From Candidatus Poribacteria bacterium (GTDB lineage Bacteria; Poribacteria; WGA-4E; WGA-3G): a DNA stretch of 64,000 nt. Positions 18,689 to 27,400 of this stretch are shown here, piece by piece. The stretch lies in the NCBI GenBank assembly GCA_022827625.1, contig JAJEIE010000005.1, positions 62,001-126,000 of the forward strand. The letters are read 5' to 3'. A program made the position numbers and the translations under genes. Positions within the stretch are counted from its first letter, which is position 1. Each line of letters opens with the position of its first letter. The notes under the pieces are model-generated. The model worked only from the letters and a program-made list of their open reading frames with translations. It was not told where the DNA came from and did not search any database.

Positions 18689-20626
18689 TCATTTAAACGA
18701 GTCCGTGTTCCATAGGAGAATTGTTCCGTCCAGACCGCCACTGACCAGCACCTTGCCGTCAGGTGAGAAACTCACATACAGAACCTCCCCCGTATGCCCC
18801 GTGAGGGGTTTCAAGCGGTTGCTTGTCTCGGCATCCCATAATCGCATCAAACCGTCCGTCCCTCCGCTGGCGAGTATCTTGCCATCCGGCGAAAAACTGA
18901 CGCTCTTCACCTCACCCGTGTGCTCTATGATAGATTTCAGGAACTTGCCTGTCTCGGCATCCCATAACCGAACCGAGCCAGCCACACTGCCACTGGCGAT
19001 GGTCTTGCCATCCGGGGAAAGACTCACACTCTCAACAGTACTTATATGTCCTGTGAAGGATTTCAAGCGGTTGCCTGTTTCGGTATCCCATAGCCGAACC
19101 GAACCGTCATTACTCGCACTGGCGAGTATCTTGCTGTCAGCGGAGAGACTTACACTCGTAACGTCACCCGTATGTCCCTCGAAGATTTTTAGGTCCTTGC
19201 CTGTCTCGGTATCCCATAACCAAACCTCGTAGCCTCCACTACTGACAAGCGTCTTGCCATCGGTTAAAAAATTCAGATTCGTAATCCCGCTCCTATACTT
19301 CTTGAGGGTTCTCAGGCGGTTTCCTGTTTCGGTATCCCATAACCAAATCGAACCGTCATTACTCGCACTGACGAGCGTCTTGCCGTCAGAGGAGAAACTT
19401 ACATTTTCAACATTATCTTTATGCCCTTTGAGGGATTTCAAAAGGGTACCTGTCTCGGTATCCCATAACCGAACCGTAGGGTCATCGTTCGTACTGACAA
19501 GCGTTTTGTTATCGGGTGAAAAACTCGCCTGCAGAACCCGCCCTGTATGTCCTTTGAGGAATTTCAAGAGGGTGCCCGTCTCAGTCTCCCATAACCGAAC
19601 CGAACCGTCCATACTCCCACTGGCGAGTATCTTGCCATCAGGGGAGAAACTCGCACACAAAACCCATCTCGTATGTCCTTTGAAGGATTTCAAGCGGCTG
19701 CCTGTCTCAACATTCCAAAGTTGAACCCTATGGTCGGGACTCGCACTGACGAGGGTCTTGCCGTCAGGTGAAAAATCCGCAGCCGTCTTCATGAGTCGGT
19801 CGCCGTATCCAGGATGAAAATTGACACCCAAAATATCACGGCTCTTCACCGTAACGGACTTCAATAGGGTGCCAGTGCTGACATCCCAGTGCCGAATGGT
19901 ATTGTCCCTATCTACACTAATGAGCGTCTTGCCATCGGGTGAAAAACTTGCGCGCAAAACCCATCCCGTATGCCCTTTGAGGGATTTCAAGAGGGTGCCG
20001 GTGTTGATATCCCAGAGCCGAATCGTCTTATCCGAAGCCACACCGACGATCAGTTTGCCATCAGGAGAAAAGCGGGTATGCATAAGATCGTAAGGCCAAG
20101 CGCCCATATGATCATACCTATGCCCTTCGAGGGTTTTCAAGTGCCGTCCCGTCTCAACATCCCATAACCAAACCGAACCGCCCCAATTCGCACTGCCACT
20201 GACAAGCAGCTTGCCATCGGGTGAAAAACTCGCACTCAAAACCTCATCCGTATGCCCTTTGAGGGATTTCAAGAGGGTGCCCGTTTCAATATCCCATAAC
20301 CGAACCGTATGGTCATCACTCGTACTGACGAGCATCTTGCCGTCAGGTGAAAAACTGACATTTTCAATGCTACCTGTATGTGCTGCGAGGACAGCAATTT
20401 CTTTGCCTGTCTGGACATCATAGAGCCAAATGCCCATAGATGTTGTTACAGCAAGCCGATTGCCATCTGGTGAAAATTGGAGTTCCTTTATACTGCCCTT
20501 TCCGAGACGCATTATAGCACCTTCAGGTAACCCCCATTGGGTGTAGTTTTGAGCGAATGCACTTGGGATAGCGATTATTAAAACCAGAATCAGCGTCGAA
20601 AAAATCAGAAATCGTCTCATAGACAT
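18689..20626 (-). CDS. Secreted WD40-repeat protein 1 (14 repeats)
   Basis: Protein of 645 residues. Signal peptide at residues 1-25 (ending 'SAFA'). The mature chain is a continuous run of WD40 repeats of about 42 residues with the consensus 'GHTGEVxSVSFSPDGKxL' plus 'VRLWDTETG'. I count fourteen blade-ending motifs, from 'IWLYDVQTGK' to 'ILLWNTDS', enough for two seven-bladed propellers. The last repeat closes the protein with no extra domain. WD40 propellers are protein-binding platforms; no catalytic module is present. It follows the 478-residue secreted protein by 48 bases and is paralogous to the WD40 gene at 22201. RBS AAAAGGAG. Confidence 0.9.
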   Translation of the reverse strand: MSMRRFLIFSTLILVLIIAIPSAFAQNYTQWGLPEGAIMRLGKGSIKELQFSPDGNRLAVTTSMGIWLYDVQTGKEIAVLAAHTGSIENVSFSPDGKMLVSTSDDHTVRLWDIETGTLLKSLKGHTDEVLSASFSPDGKLLVSGSANWGGSVWLWDVETGRHLKTLEGHRYDHMGAWPYDLMHTRFSPDGKLIVGVASDKTIRLWDINTGTLLKSLKGHTGWVLRASFSPDGKTLISVDRDNTIRHWDVSTGTLLKSVTVKSRDILGVNFHPGYGDRLMKTAADFSPDGKTLVSASPDHRVQLWNVETGSRLKSFKGHTRWVLCASFSPDGKILASGSMDGSVRLWETETGTLLKFLKGHTGRVLQASFSPDNKTLVSTNDDPTVRLWDTETGTLLKSLKGHKDNVENVSFSSDGKTLVSASNDGSIWLWDTETGNRLRTLKKYRSGITNLNFLTDGKTLVSSGGYEVWLWDTETGKDLKIFEGHTGDVTSVSLSADSKILASASNDGSVRLWDTETGNRLKSFTGHISTVESVSLSPDGKTIASGSVAGSVRLWDAETGKFLKSIIEHTGEVKSVSFSPDGKILASGGTDGLMRLWDAETSNRLKPLTGHTGEVLYVSFSPDGKVLVSGGLDGTILLWNTDSFK

Positions 20627-20674
20627 CTGTAACTCCTTTTAACATGAGGGTTCAACTCGTTTGAAATAACGGTC

Positions 20675-22111
20675 TTATTTCACATCGTTATCCCAATCTA
20701 TAAGGTGGAAGGGAATGCCTTCTGCTTTCGCTTTTCGGACTTTTTCAAGTTCGCGGCGAACGGTTTCATTCGGCCAAAGATCATATTTTGCTTCATAAAA
20801 CCTGAGGAACCAATCTTCATCACCCGGAAATTTAAAACTACCGGACATCAATTGTTTCTTTCCGGCGATGAAGGTCCGAACTTCAGGAAAATCGCCGTAA
20901 TGTCTGATAAGGTGTCTTCTGTATGCCGTCTCAAAGGTTTCGCGGTCATCTGTCTTATTCCAGATTTCCGTCAATATAGCGTCTGCGTCTTTACGATAAT
21001 CTGGATTCTTGGCTTCTGTCGCGATATACTGTAGAGGCACTTGTGCCCGCAGCAACTCGCCGCGATGGTAGTGTTCTAACCCTAATTGCAACAAAATATC
21101 TTCAGCAGCTTGAATGTAATTTTCGTTCTCCGCGTATTTGATAATCCACTCTAAATCCGAGGCTGGCCTCGACCTACCGCGCCAATAGTGGGATACCAAC
21201 CCTAAGTAGAAACGGTATGTCTCACACTGCTGGATAACGCTCCCGTGTCGAAGCACCTGATAATTATATGCCCCCAATAACTGGATGAGGGGCTCGTTAT
21301 TCTTGGCATAGAACCTTTCGTTATTCAAGGTGTAAGCCTTTCCATCCCACTCGTAGAAACTCATCCATTCCAGATGTGGTGCGCCGGGGACCGCCTCGAT
21401 GTATATGCTGTAGGGGATCTTGATTTCATAGATGTCATCATTATCCAGGTCAACGTACGCCGCCTCGGACAGAAATCCGGGAACCGTGTAGCTGCTAAAG
21501 ATTTCCTTAAATTCACCGTTCTGAAAGGAGATGACAGCAACAGCATAACCAAATTCAACCCATAGGTCTAAAATACCGTCCCCGGTCAAATCAACGAGTG
21601 TAACGGAGGCATGGTGAGACTTAAGCGCATCTTTGGACGGTTCGGTGAAGACGTAAGGTGGGCTTTGAAGTTCAATGGCTGTCGCTGCTGGTACCTTCAA
21701 CGTATGCGTCCCCGTATCATACAGTTTGAAAATTTTCTTTTCTTGGAGTGCCCCTGACTGGGTATTCGCAATGAGAAGAAACGCTTGGACCCAGTTACCG
21801 GCGTATACGTGCTTTTCTATATTAACATCAACAAGGACTAAAGCAGCGGTCTCTTTTTCGGATGTGTCATCAATATTTGCGGTGGCTGACATCCGCGTAT
21901 AGTAATAGAGTTCCTTCGGAGGCGATGCCGGCAAAAAACGGTGATATATTCGTCCCTCACGGGCATAGTACCATCGTTTATATTTCACCTCAGGCGTGGT
22001 CGTTTTAGAGGTATCTGCATTCGCTGAAAAAGAAGTAAATATCAGTGAGATAGCAAGCCCAAGAAGGATGCTCTGGATGTGTTTTGCCACGATTTTTGTT
22101 TTTTTCGACAT
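20675..22111 (-). CDS. Secreted array-family protein (FG-GAP/VCBS-like motif and TPR-like tail)
   Basis: Protein of 478 residues with a signal peptide (residues 1-33, ending 'SANA'). The family landmarks are 'GRIYHRFLPASPPKELYY', 'ATANIDDTSEKETAALVLVDV', a calcium-type loop 'DLTGDGILDLWVEFG', 'AVISFQNGEFKEIF', a second loop 'VDLDNDDIYEIKIP', 'WMSFYEWDGKAYTLNNE', and a helical TPR-like tail ('FYLGLVSHYWRGRS'). The Asp-rich loops resemble FG-GAP/VCBS repeats that fold as propeller blades. Two paralogues sit at 24715 and 26232. This copy has an extra C-terminal extension of about 130 residues. Function unknown; the array context suggests an extracytoplasmic complex with WD40 and lipoprotein members. 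Confidence 0.6.
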   Translation of the reverse strand: MSKKTKIVAKHIQSILLGLAISLIFTSFSANADTSKTTTPEVKYKRWYYAREGRIYHRFLPASPPKELYYYTRMSATANIDDTSEKETAALVLVDVNIEKHVYAGNWVQAFLLIANTQSGALQEKKIFKLYDTGTHTLKVPAATAIELQSPPYVFTEPSKDALKSHHASVTLVDLTGDGILDLWVEFGYAVAVISFQNGEFKEIFSSYTVPGFLSEAAYVDLDNDDIYEIKIPYSIYIEAVPGAPHLEWMSFYEWDGKAYTLNNERFYAKNNEPLIQLLGAYNYQVLRHGSVIQQCETYRFYLGLVSHYWRGRSRPASDLEWIIKYAENENYIQAAEDILLQLGLEHYHRGELLRAQVPLQYIATEAKNPDYRKDADAILTEIWNKTDDRETFETAYRRHLIRHYGDFPEVRTFIAGKKQLMSGSFKFPGDEDWFLRFYEAKYDLWPNETVRRELEKVRKAKAEGIPFHLIDWDNDVK

Positions 22112-22126
22112 TGGTAACTCCTCTGT

Positions 22127-22212
22127 TTATTTTTTCCGTAAGACTGCTTCTATTTTAGTTTCAATCTTTCGGGCAACGGTACGCGTCAAGGGTAGTTGAT
22201 TCACCGAGCAAC
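22127..22212 (-). pseudogene. Orphan 3' end of the lipoprotein family (fragment 2)
   Basis: The minus strand reads 'CSVNQLPLTRTVARKI' then 'ETKIEAVLRKK' and TAA (22129-22127). This matches fragment 1 ('VNHLPLTRTV') and the C-termini of the intact lipoproteins ('ARKIxAKIEAVLEKK'). It overlaps the last 12 bases of the WD40 gene ending at 22201 in a different frame and lies just before the gene starting at 22111. There is no start codon with an RBS. Confidence 0.65.
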
Positions 22213-24039
22213 TTCCTTTCCCTTCTCTTCTTGAACCAAGGGTGTATGCCATACGAGAATTGTGCCGTCCAGACTGCCGCTAACGAGGGTCTTGCCGTCA
22301 GGTGAGAAACTCACACGCATAACCTCACCTGTATGCCCGATGAGGATTTTCAAGAGGCTGCCTGTCTCAACATCCCATAACCGAATCGAACCGATCACAC
22401 TGCCACTGGCAAGCACTTTGCCATCGGGTGAAAAACTCACACTCGCAACACTTCCTGTATGCCCGATGAGGGTTTTCAAGAGGCTGCCGGTATCGGGACC
22501 CCAGAGCCGAACCGTCGCGTCTGTCCCCCCACTGGCAAGCATCCTACCATCCGGAGAGAAACTGACGCTCATAACCCACCCTGTATGCCCCGTGAGGGTT
22601 CTCAACTGGTTGCTCTTAATGGCATCCCATAAGCGATGCCTTCCGGCAGTCGCATCCCATAATCGTATGGTGTTGTCCCAATCCCCACTACTGACGAGCG
22701 TCTCGCCATCCGGTGAAAGACTCAGACTATCCACCTGCACCTTATGTCCTGTGAGCGTTTTCAGGAGACTGCCCGTCTCGGCATCCCATAAGCGTATGGT
22801 CTTGTCCCAACTCCCGCTGACAAGCACCTTACCGTCGGGCGAAAAACTCACACGCACAATCCGATCCGTATGCCTTGTAAGGGTTTTCAAGAGACTGCCT
22901 GTCTCAACATCCCATAAGCGTATAGTCTTGTCCCAACTCCCACTGACAAGCACCTTACCGTCGGGCGAAAAACTCACACTCGCAACCCGATTCGTATGCC
23001 CTGTGAGGGTTTTCAAGAGACTGCCTGTCTCAACATCCCATAAACCAACCCTCTTGTAACCCCCACTGGCGAGCAGCTTGCCGTCAGGTGAAAAACTTAC
23101 ACTCATAACCTCACGCGTATGCCCTGTAAGGGTTTTCAAGAGGCTGTCCGTCTTAACATCCCGTAAACTGACTGTCGTGCCATCACTCCCACTGGCGAGC
23201 AGCTTGCCGTCGGGCGAAAAACCGACATGCCTAACTCCATCCGCAGTATTGAAGGTCTCTAAGCGGGTGCCCGTCTTGACATCCGGGAACAGAACTCTCT
23301 TGTCTACACTGTGACTGACGATCAGTTTGCCATCTGGACTGCCAATGACGATCGCTTTGCCATCCGGGGAAAAGCTCCCACTCTCAATACTACCGCTACG
23401 TCCTGTGGGGGTTTTCAAGAGGGTGCCCGTCTCGACATCCCATAACCACACCGAACTGCTCATACTCGCACGGCTTACAGTTTTACTGACGATCAGCTTA
23501 CCATCGGGTGAGAAACTCACACGCACAACCTCATTTGTATGTCCTTTGAGGGTTTTCAAGAGATTCCCCGTCTTAACATCCCATAGCCGAACCGAATCGT
23601 CCGTACCCCCGCTGACGATCAGTTTGCCATCGGGTGAGAAACTTACACTCGCAATACGACCCGTATGTCCTTTGAGGGTTTTCAAGCGGCTGCCCGTCTC
23701 AACATTCCATAAACCAATCGTTGCGTCATCACTCACACTCGCGAGCGTCTTGCCGTTGAGCGAAAAATTTACATTCGTAATATGACCTGTATGCCCCACA
23801 AATAAGTCAATTTCTTTGCCCGTCTGGGCATCATAGAACCAAATACCGATAGAAGTTATTACGAGAAGCCGGGTGCTATCTGGTGAAAACTGAAGTTTCT
23901 TTATAGCACCTTTTCCGAGACGCAGTTTCGCACCGGCGGGTAAACCCCATTTGGTGTAATCTCGTGTAGATGCGTTTGAGATAGCACACATTAGAACCAG
24001 AATTAACGTCAAAAATGTCGGAAAGCGTCTCACAGACAT
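22201..24039 (-). CDS. Secreted WD40-repeat protein 2
   Basis: Protein of 612 residues from the ATG ending at 24039, chosen because AAAAGGAG lies six bases upstream and because it aligns with 'MSMRRFLIFSTLILVLI' of the first WD40 protein; the frame is open for 38 more codons upstream but those would overlap the preceding gene. A signal peptide covers residues 1-22. About thirteen WD40 repeats follow ('GHTGxVxSVSFSPDGK', 'IRLWDVETGSLLKTL'), one blade being irregular ('VLFPDVKTG') and one extended ('LWDATAGRHRLWDAIKSN'). Two neighbouring blades are almost identical, also in DNA. It follows the lipoprotein gene by 25 bases. Confidence 0.88.
   Translation of the reverse strand: MSVRRFPTFLTLILVLMCAISNASTRDYTKWGLPAGAKLRLGKGAIKKLQFSPDSTRLLVITSIGIWFYDAQTGKEIDLFVGHTGHITNVNFSLNGKTLASVSDDATIGLWNVETGSRLKTLKGHTGRIASVSFSPDGKLIVSGGTDDSVRLWDVKTGNLLKTLKGHTNEVVRVSFSPDGKLIVSKTVSRASMSSSVWLWDVETGTLLKTPTGRSGSIESGSFSPDGKAIVIGSPDGKLIVSHSVDKRVLFPDVKTGTRLETFNTADGVRHVGFSPDGKLLASGSDGTTVSLRDVKTDSLLKTLTGHTREVMSVSFSPDGKLLASGGYKRVGLWDVETGSLLKTLTGHTNRVASVSFSPDGKVLVSGSWDKTIRLWDVETGSLLKTLTRHTDRIVRVSFSPDGKVLVSGSWDKTIRLWDAETGSLLKTLTGHKVQVDSLSLSPDGETLVSSGDWDNTIRLWDATAGRHRLWDAIKSNQLRTLTGHTGWVMSVSFSPDGRMLASGGTDATVRLWGPDTGSLLKTLIGHTGSVASVSFSPDGKVLASGSVIGSIRLWDVETGSLLKILIGHTGEVMRVSFSPDGKTLVSGSLDGTILVWHTPLVQEEKGKEVAR
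22801..23052. repeat. Recent tandem duplication of one WD40 blade, period 126 bp
   Basis: The DNA from 22801 and from 22927 is nearly identical for about 120 bases (same CTTGTCCCAACTCCC...CAAGCACCTTACCG words), 126 bases apart, which is exactly 42 codons. The neighbouring blades are much more diverged. Confidence 0.85.
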
Positions 24040-24064
24040 GTGCGGCTCCTTTTCACCTGTGCTT

Positions 24065-24658
24065 TCATTTCTTTTCCAATACTGCCTCAATTTTGGCTGC
24101 AATCTTTCGGGCAGCGTCCCGGGCGCGCTCCAGTCGCTCTGGCGGGTGCCCATTTGTCCTGACGCTGACGAGGAGATTGTTTTTCACAAAATAGATGTCA
24201 GTCGGACCCTTTTTCCAGTCCTTCCAACTCTTGGGGATGCGGCGCCATGTGGCATCCCCGATGACATCTTCGGGATTGAGCTCGGGGTGAAAGTTCGGCA
24301 CGGCGGCAAAGAACCATATCCACGCCCCTGCCGCCGCTTTTTTGGCAGTAGACGAGGAGTCAAATAACCAATATTGAACATCTCGTTGATAGCCACGCTG
24401 CTCGAATGCTACGATAAAGGATGATTCCTTTATGAGTCCATCGATGCTGGCCCCTTGTGTGAGTCCCATACCGATGCGGTCCCTCTCCATGAGTCCCATC
24501 CTGTGAAGATCATCCCGTGTGAGGTGGACGGGATCGGGTTCTATAACGCGATTGACATTAGAGAAAATCGCGCACCCGATTGATGTTGTTGTCGCGATCA
24601 GGAGAAGTCCGATGATGCTTATCGACGTATGGTGCCTTGCGAGAATCCGGGTTTTCAT
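24065..24658 (-). CDS. Lipoprotein, member 2 of a locally duplicated family
   Basis: Protein of 197 residues, paralogue of the 18029 gene. The lipobox ends at Cys29 ('TTSIGC'). Shared landmarks are 'LTRDDLHRMG', 'AFEQRGYQRDVQYWLF', 'WIWFFAAVPNFHP', 'NPEDVIGDATWRRI', 'KGPTDIYFVKNNLLVSVR' and the closing helix 'AARKIAAKIEAVLEKK'. It has an insertion of about ten residues after the first motif ('RDRIGMGLTQGASIDG'). The domain is unassigned. It lies between the 494-residue secreted protein (ATGA overlap with an in-frame extension) and WD40 protein 2, so it is probably translated in the same message. Confidence 0.6.
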   Translation of the reverse strand: MKTRILARHHTSISIIGLLLIATTTSIGCAIFSNVNRVIEPDPVHLTRDDLHRMGLMERDRIGMGLTQGASIDGLIKESSFIVAFEQRGYQRDVQYWLFDSSSTAKKAAAGAWIWFFAAVPNFHPELNPEDVIGDATWRRIPKSWKDWKKGPTDIYFVKNNLLVSVRTNGHPPERLERARDAARKIAAKIEAVLEKK

Positions 24659-24714
24659 TCCTGAGGTAATGCCTCCTTGATTTTGGATGCAACCTTATTG
24701 ATAACAGCATCTTT
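24655..24714 (-). pseudogene. Lipoprotein-tail-like extension after the 494-residue gene
   Basis: Beyond the TGA that ends the 24715 gene, the same frame continues as 'KDAVINKVASKIKEALPQE' to a second TGA that overlaps the lipoprotein ATG. The wording resembles the lipoprotein tail ('xKIxxKIEAVLxKK'). It is either a decayed tail fragment like those at 18589 and 22127 or a C-terminal extension lost by a stop mutation. Confidence 0.45.
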
Positions 24715-26199
24715 TCACTCGGATGGTAATTTTTTCAAAATAGATTCAGCGGCTTGCCTGTAATCTTGTTTTTTGGCATGTTTGACGACCCATTGTAGAT
24801 ACCCGCGCGCCATTACTGCGTTGCCCCGATAGTAGTATACCAACCCTGTGTAGAAATGGTATTCCTCGTTTCTGGTAAAACGCGGCCAAGAATTATACTG
24901 CTCCAATAAGTAAATGAGGAACTTATCGTTCTCGGCATAGAACGCTTCGTTATTCAGGACATAAGTGGTGCCATCCCACTTGTAGAGGCTCATCCATTCA
25001 GGACGTGCCGCTGTAGGGATACCGTCGATAGATATGAGATCGGGAATCTTTATTTCGTAGATGCCATCATTATCCAGGTCAACGTATTCCATCGGGTCCT
25101 CCCTTCTGATAGAAGAAAAGCAGCTGAGGACTTCCTTGAACTCTCCGTTCTGAAACGAAATCACAGCAGCACCGTGGTGAGATTCCATCCATACGTCTAA
25201 AATGCCGTCTCCTGTCAAATCTACGAGTTTAAAGGAGACAGTGCGAGTCCCCCAAGACGAATAACTGTTCCTTTCCCGAAAGACGAAGGGCGGGTTCTGA
25301 ACTTCAAGGTCAAATAAGTCTTTCTTCCTCGGAATCCCGTCTGCCCCGGTCGTCGTAATCAAGAGATGCGCTTGGGACCACTCTTCATACATGCCGATCC
25401 CCATTCTATAAGTCGCTATTAGAACAATCGTTTCTTTTTCGGGGGTATCATCAACATTTGCGATGGCTCGCCTTAGAGTCTCGTAACGATATCTTTTCGG
25501 TAGGGGGGACGGCAGAAACCGGTGATACATTCGTCCGTGAAACTCAAGCGAGAACTCAGACGAATGATACTCGACATCCGGCGTTTCTGCAAGTTTTTCT
25601 CTGGACACGGTGTAGCGGCTGTAAACTTCCTTGAATTCACCGTTCTGAAAAGAAATCAAGGCAACACCGTAGGTAGATTCCACCCACACATCTAAAATGC
25701 CATCGCCCGTCACATCGGCGAGTTTAAAAGCGACATCGGTCGGTTGGCGGAAGGCGAAAGGGGAGTTATGAAGTTCAATTGTTTTCGCTGCGGGGACATT
25801 CAACGGATGCACCCCCGTATCATAAAGTTTGAATAACTCTTTTTTCTTGGTGTGAGTAATGAGGAGAAACGCTTGGTGCCATTTGCCGAAGTTTACGCGA
25901 CTGCTGGTGAATGTAAGAGGTTTTGTATCCACAACGATTAGAACAACGTCCTCTTTTTCGGGTGTGTCATCAACATTTGCGTAGGCTGTCATCCATGTGT
26001 GGTAGTAGCGTTCTTCGGGAGCGGGGTCAGGCAAAAAACCTTGAAACTTTTTAAGGTAATCGGAACTATCTCGGTGATAGTAATAGCTATAGTGGGCCTT
26101 AGATGTGGTAGTTTTGGCGGTATCCGCATTCACTGCAAAAGCAGTGGGTATCAGCAAAATAGAAAGGCTCAAAAAGACGATCTGGGCGTGTTTTTTCAT
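24715..26199 (-). CDS. Secreted array-family protein with duplicated domain
   Basis: Protein of 494 residues, signal peptide ending 'AVNA' near residue 25. It holds two copies of the array domain. The first half has 'AYANVDDTPEKEDVVLIVVD', 'DVTGDGILDVWVESTYGVALISFQ' (quoted part 'TGDGILDVWVES') and 'FQNGEFKEVYSRYTV'. The second has 'GRMYHRFLPSPLPKRYRYE', 'AIANVDDTPEKETIVLI', 'DLTGDGILDVWMES' and 'FQNGEFKEVLSCF', then 'YVDLDNDGIYEIKIP' and a TPR-like C-terminus ending 'AAESILKKLPSE', which matches the end of the 26232 protein. The duplication explains its length against the 330-residue neighbour. Function unknown. RBS TAGGAG. Confidence 0.6.
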   Translation of the reverse strand: MKKHAQIVFLSLSILLIPTAFAVNADTAKTTTSKAHYSYYYHRDSSDYLKKFQGFLPDPAPEERYYHTWMTAYANVDDTPEKEDVVLIVVDTKPLTFTSSRVNFGKWHQAFLLITHTKKKELFKLYDTGVHPLNVPAAKTIELHNSPFAFRQPTDVAFKLADVTGDGILDVWVESTYGVALISFQNGEFKEVYSRYTVSREKLAETPDVEYHSSEFSLEFHGRMYHRFLPSPLPKRYRYETLRRAIANVDDTPEKETIVLIATYRMGIGMYEEWSQAHLLITTTGADGIPRKKDLFDLEVQNPPFVFRERNSYSSWGTRTVSFKLVDLTGDGILDVWMESHHGAAVISFQNGEFKEVLSCFSSIRREDPMEYVDLDNDGIYEIKIPDLISIDGIPTAARPEWMSLYKWDGTTYVLNNEAFYAENDKFLIYLLEQYNSWPRFTRNEEYHFYTGLVYYYRGNAVMARGYLQWVVKHAKKQDYRQAAESILKKLPSE

Positions 26200-26231
26200 G
26201 GCGGTTGTCTCCTATAATTCTCTTTTCATCT

Positions 26232-27224
26232 TCATTGGAGTGGCAACTTTTTCAAGAGGTCTTCCGCGGTTTGAATGTAATCTTTTGTTTCTCCTTCCGA
26301 AACAATCGACTGTAGGTGCTTTCGCGCCAGCGGGACGTTGTCCCGGTAATAGTATATCAACCCTATATAGAAACTGCTCGGCTCGACAGCGTCTCCGAAT
26401 CTGTTGGTTCGCAGCCACTCACGGAGAAGGTTGTCATTCTCAGCATAAAATTTTCGGTTATTTAAGACGTAGGTGTTTCCGTTCCACTCATAGAGGCTCA
26501 TCCAGCCCAGCGCCCTGGCAGCAATTCTGCTGGGAATTTTGAGTTCGTAGCTGCCATCGTTATCCATGTCAACATACTCGGGTTTCATAAATGTCTCAAC
26601 CATTGTACTGCTGCGCGCTTCATGCGTGTAGCGGCTGAAGATGTCCTTGAACTCACCGTTCTGAAACGAAATCACAGCAACAGCGTGGCTCAGTTCCACC
26701 CAGATATCTAAAGTGCCATCCCCTGTCAAATCCACGAGTCTAAAGGAGAGGTGGTGAAACTGATAACCTTTCGGCTGTTCAGTGAAGACAAATGGAGCGT
26801 TATGAAATTCAATGGATTTCGATGGGACCTCCAACGGATGTGTTCCTGTATCATAGAGTTTGAATAAGTCTTTTTTCTCTGGCTTCCCTGTCTTGGTGTT
26901 AGCAATAAGGAGATACGCTTGGACCCAGTTACCGGTGAAAATGTGCTTTCTTGTATCCACCACCATTAGCACAACCGTCTCTTTTTCAGGGGTATCATCA
27001 ATATTTGCAGTGGCTTTCATTCGGGTATCGTAGAAGAGTTCTTCGGGTTCGGGGACAGGTAGAAACCGGTGATATATTTGACCGTCGGGATCATGTGGAT
27101 CGGCGTAATAATGATGTTTAACATCAGAGACTTCGGGGGTTAGCGGGGCAGCGTTCACCGCCGGACCACTCAGTATAAGCCAGATGGAAAGGCTCAAAAG
27201 AGTCAGCTGGGTACATTTTTCCAT
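26232..27224 (-). CDS. Secreted array-family protein, single-domain form
   Basis: Protein of 330 residues with a signal peptide (residues 1-25, ending 'AVNA'). It has one copy of the array domain: 'GQIYHRFLPVPEPEELFY', 'ATANIDDTPEKETVVLMVVD', 'DLTGDGTLDIWVELSHAVAV', 'FQNGEFKDIFSRYT', 'YVDMDNDGSYELKIP', 'WMSLYEWNGNTYVLNN', and a C-terminal helical hairpin 'FYIGLIYYYRDNVPLARKHL' typical of a TPR unit. It is the simplest of the three paralogues and probably closest to the ancestral form. The Asp-rich loops could bind calcium. RBS AGGAG, 8 bases before the ATG. Confidence 0.6.
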   Translation of the reverse strand: MEKCTQLTLLSLSIWLILSGPAVNAAPLTPEVSDVKHHYYADPHDPDGQIYHRFLPVPEPEELFYDTRMKATANIDDTPEKETVVLMVVDTRKHIFTGNWVQAYLLIANTKTGKPEKKDLFKLYDTGTHPLEVPSKSIEFHNAPFVFTEQPKGYQFHHLSFRLVDLTGDGTLDIWVELSHAVAVISFQNGEFKDIFSRYTHEARSSTMVETFMKPEYVDMDNDGSYELKIPSRIAARALGWMSLYEWNGNTYVLNNRKFYAENDNLLREWLRTNRFGDAVEPSSFYIGLIYYYRDNVPLARKHLQSIVSEGETKDYIQTAEDLLKKLPLQ

Positions 27225-27250
27225 GAGAGTCGTCTCCTATTTTTTTATTG

Positions 27251-27400
27251 TCAAGTATACCAGACTAAGGGTGTCGGCGTATCCTGCGTCACGGTGGCAA
27301 ACCCAATAAGGGTTGCTGGAGAATCATTCCTTGAGAGGATCCACGTTTTTATTTTTCTCCAAGACTGCATCAATTTTGGCTTCAATCTTCCGGAGAGTGA
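27251..27400 (-). pseudogene. Dead third lipoprotein copy: tail fragment plus broken 5' end
   Basis: On the minus strand a tail fragment 'RKIEAKIDAVLEK' (about 27400-27355) runs straight into 'KTWILSRNDSPATLIG', which matches the first residues of the intact lipoprotein ('MKTQILSRKHVPVSVIG'). The same junction in the live copy at 18592 reads GAGAAAAAATGAAAAC; here it reads GAGAAAAATAAAAAC, so the start ATG has become ATA (with one A lost). After about 20 codons the similarity ends. The fragment overlaps the 3' end of the 27382 gene. Confidence 0.65.

Noticed and set aside
18678-24000. Long plus-strand ORFs and CRISPR-like regular repeats
   Set aside because: They are the antisense of the WD40 genes; the 126-base periodicity is that of 42-codon blades and spacers are not unique.
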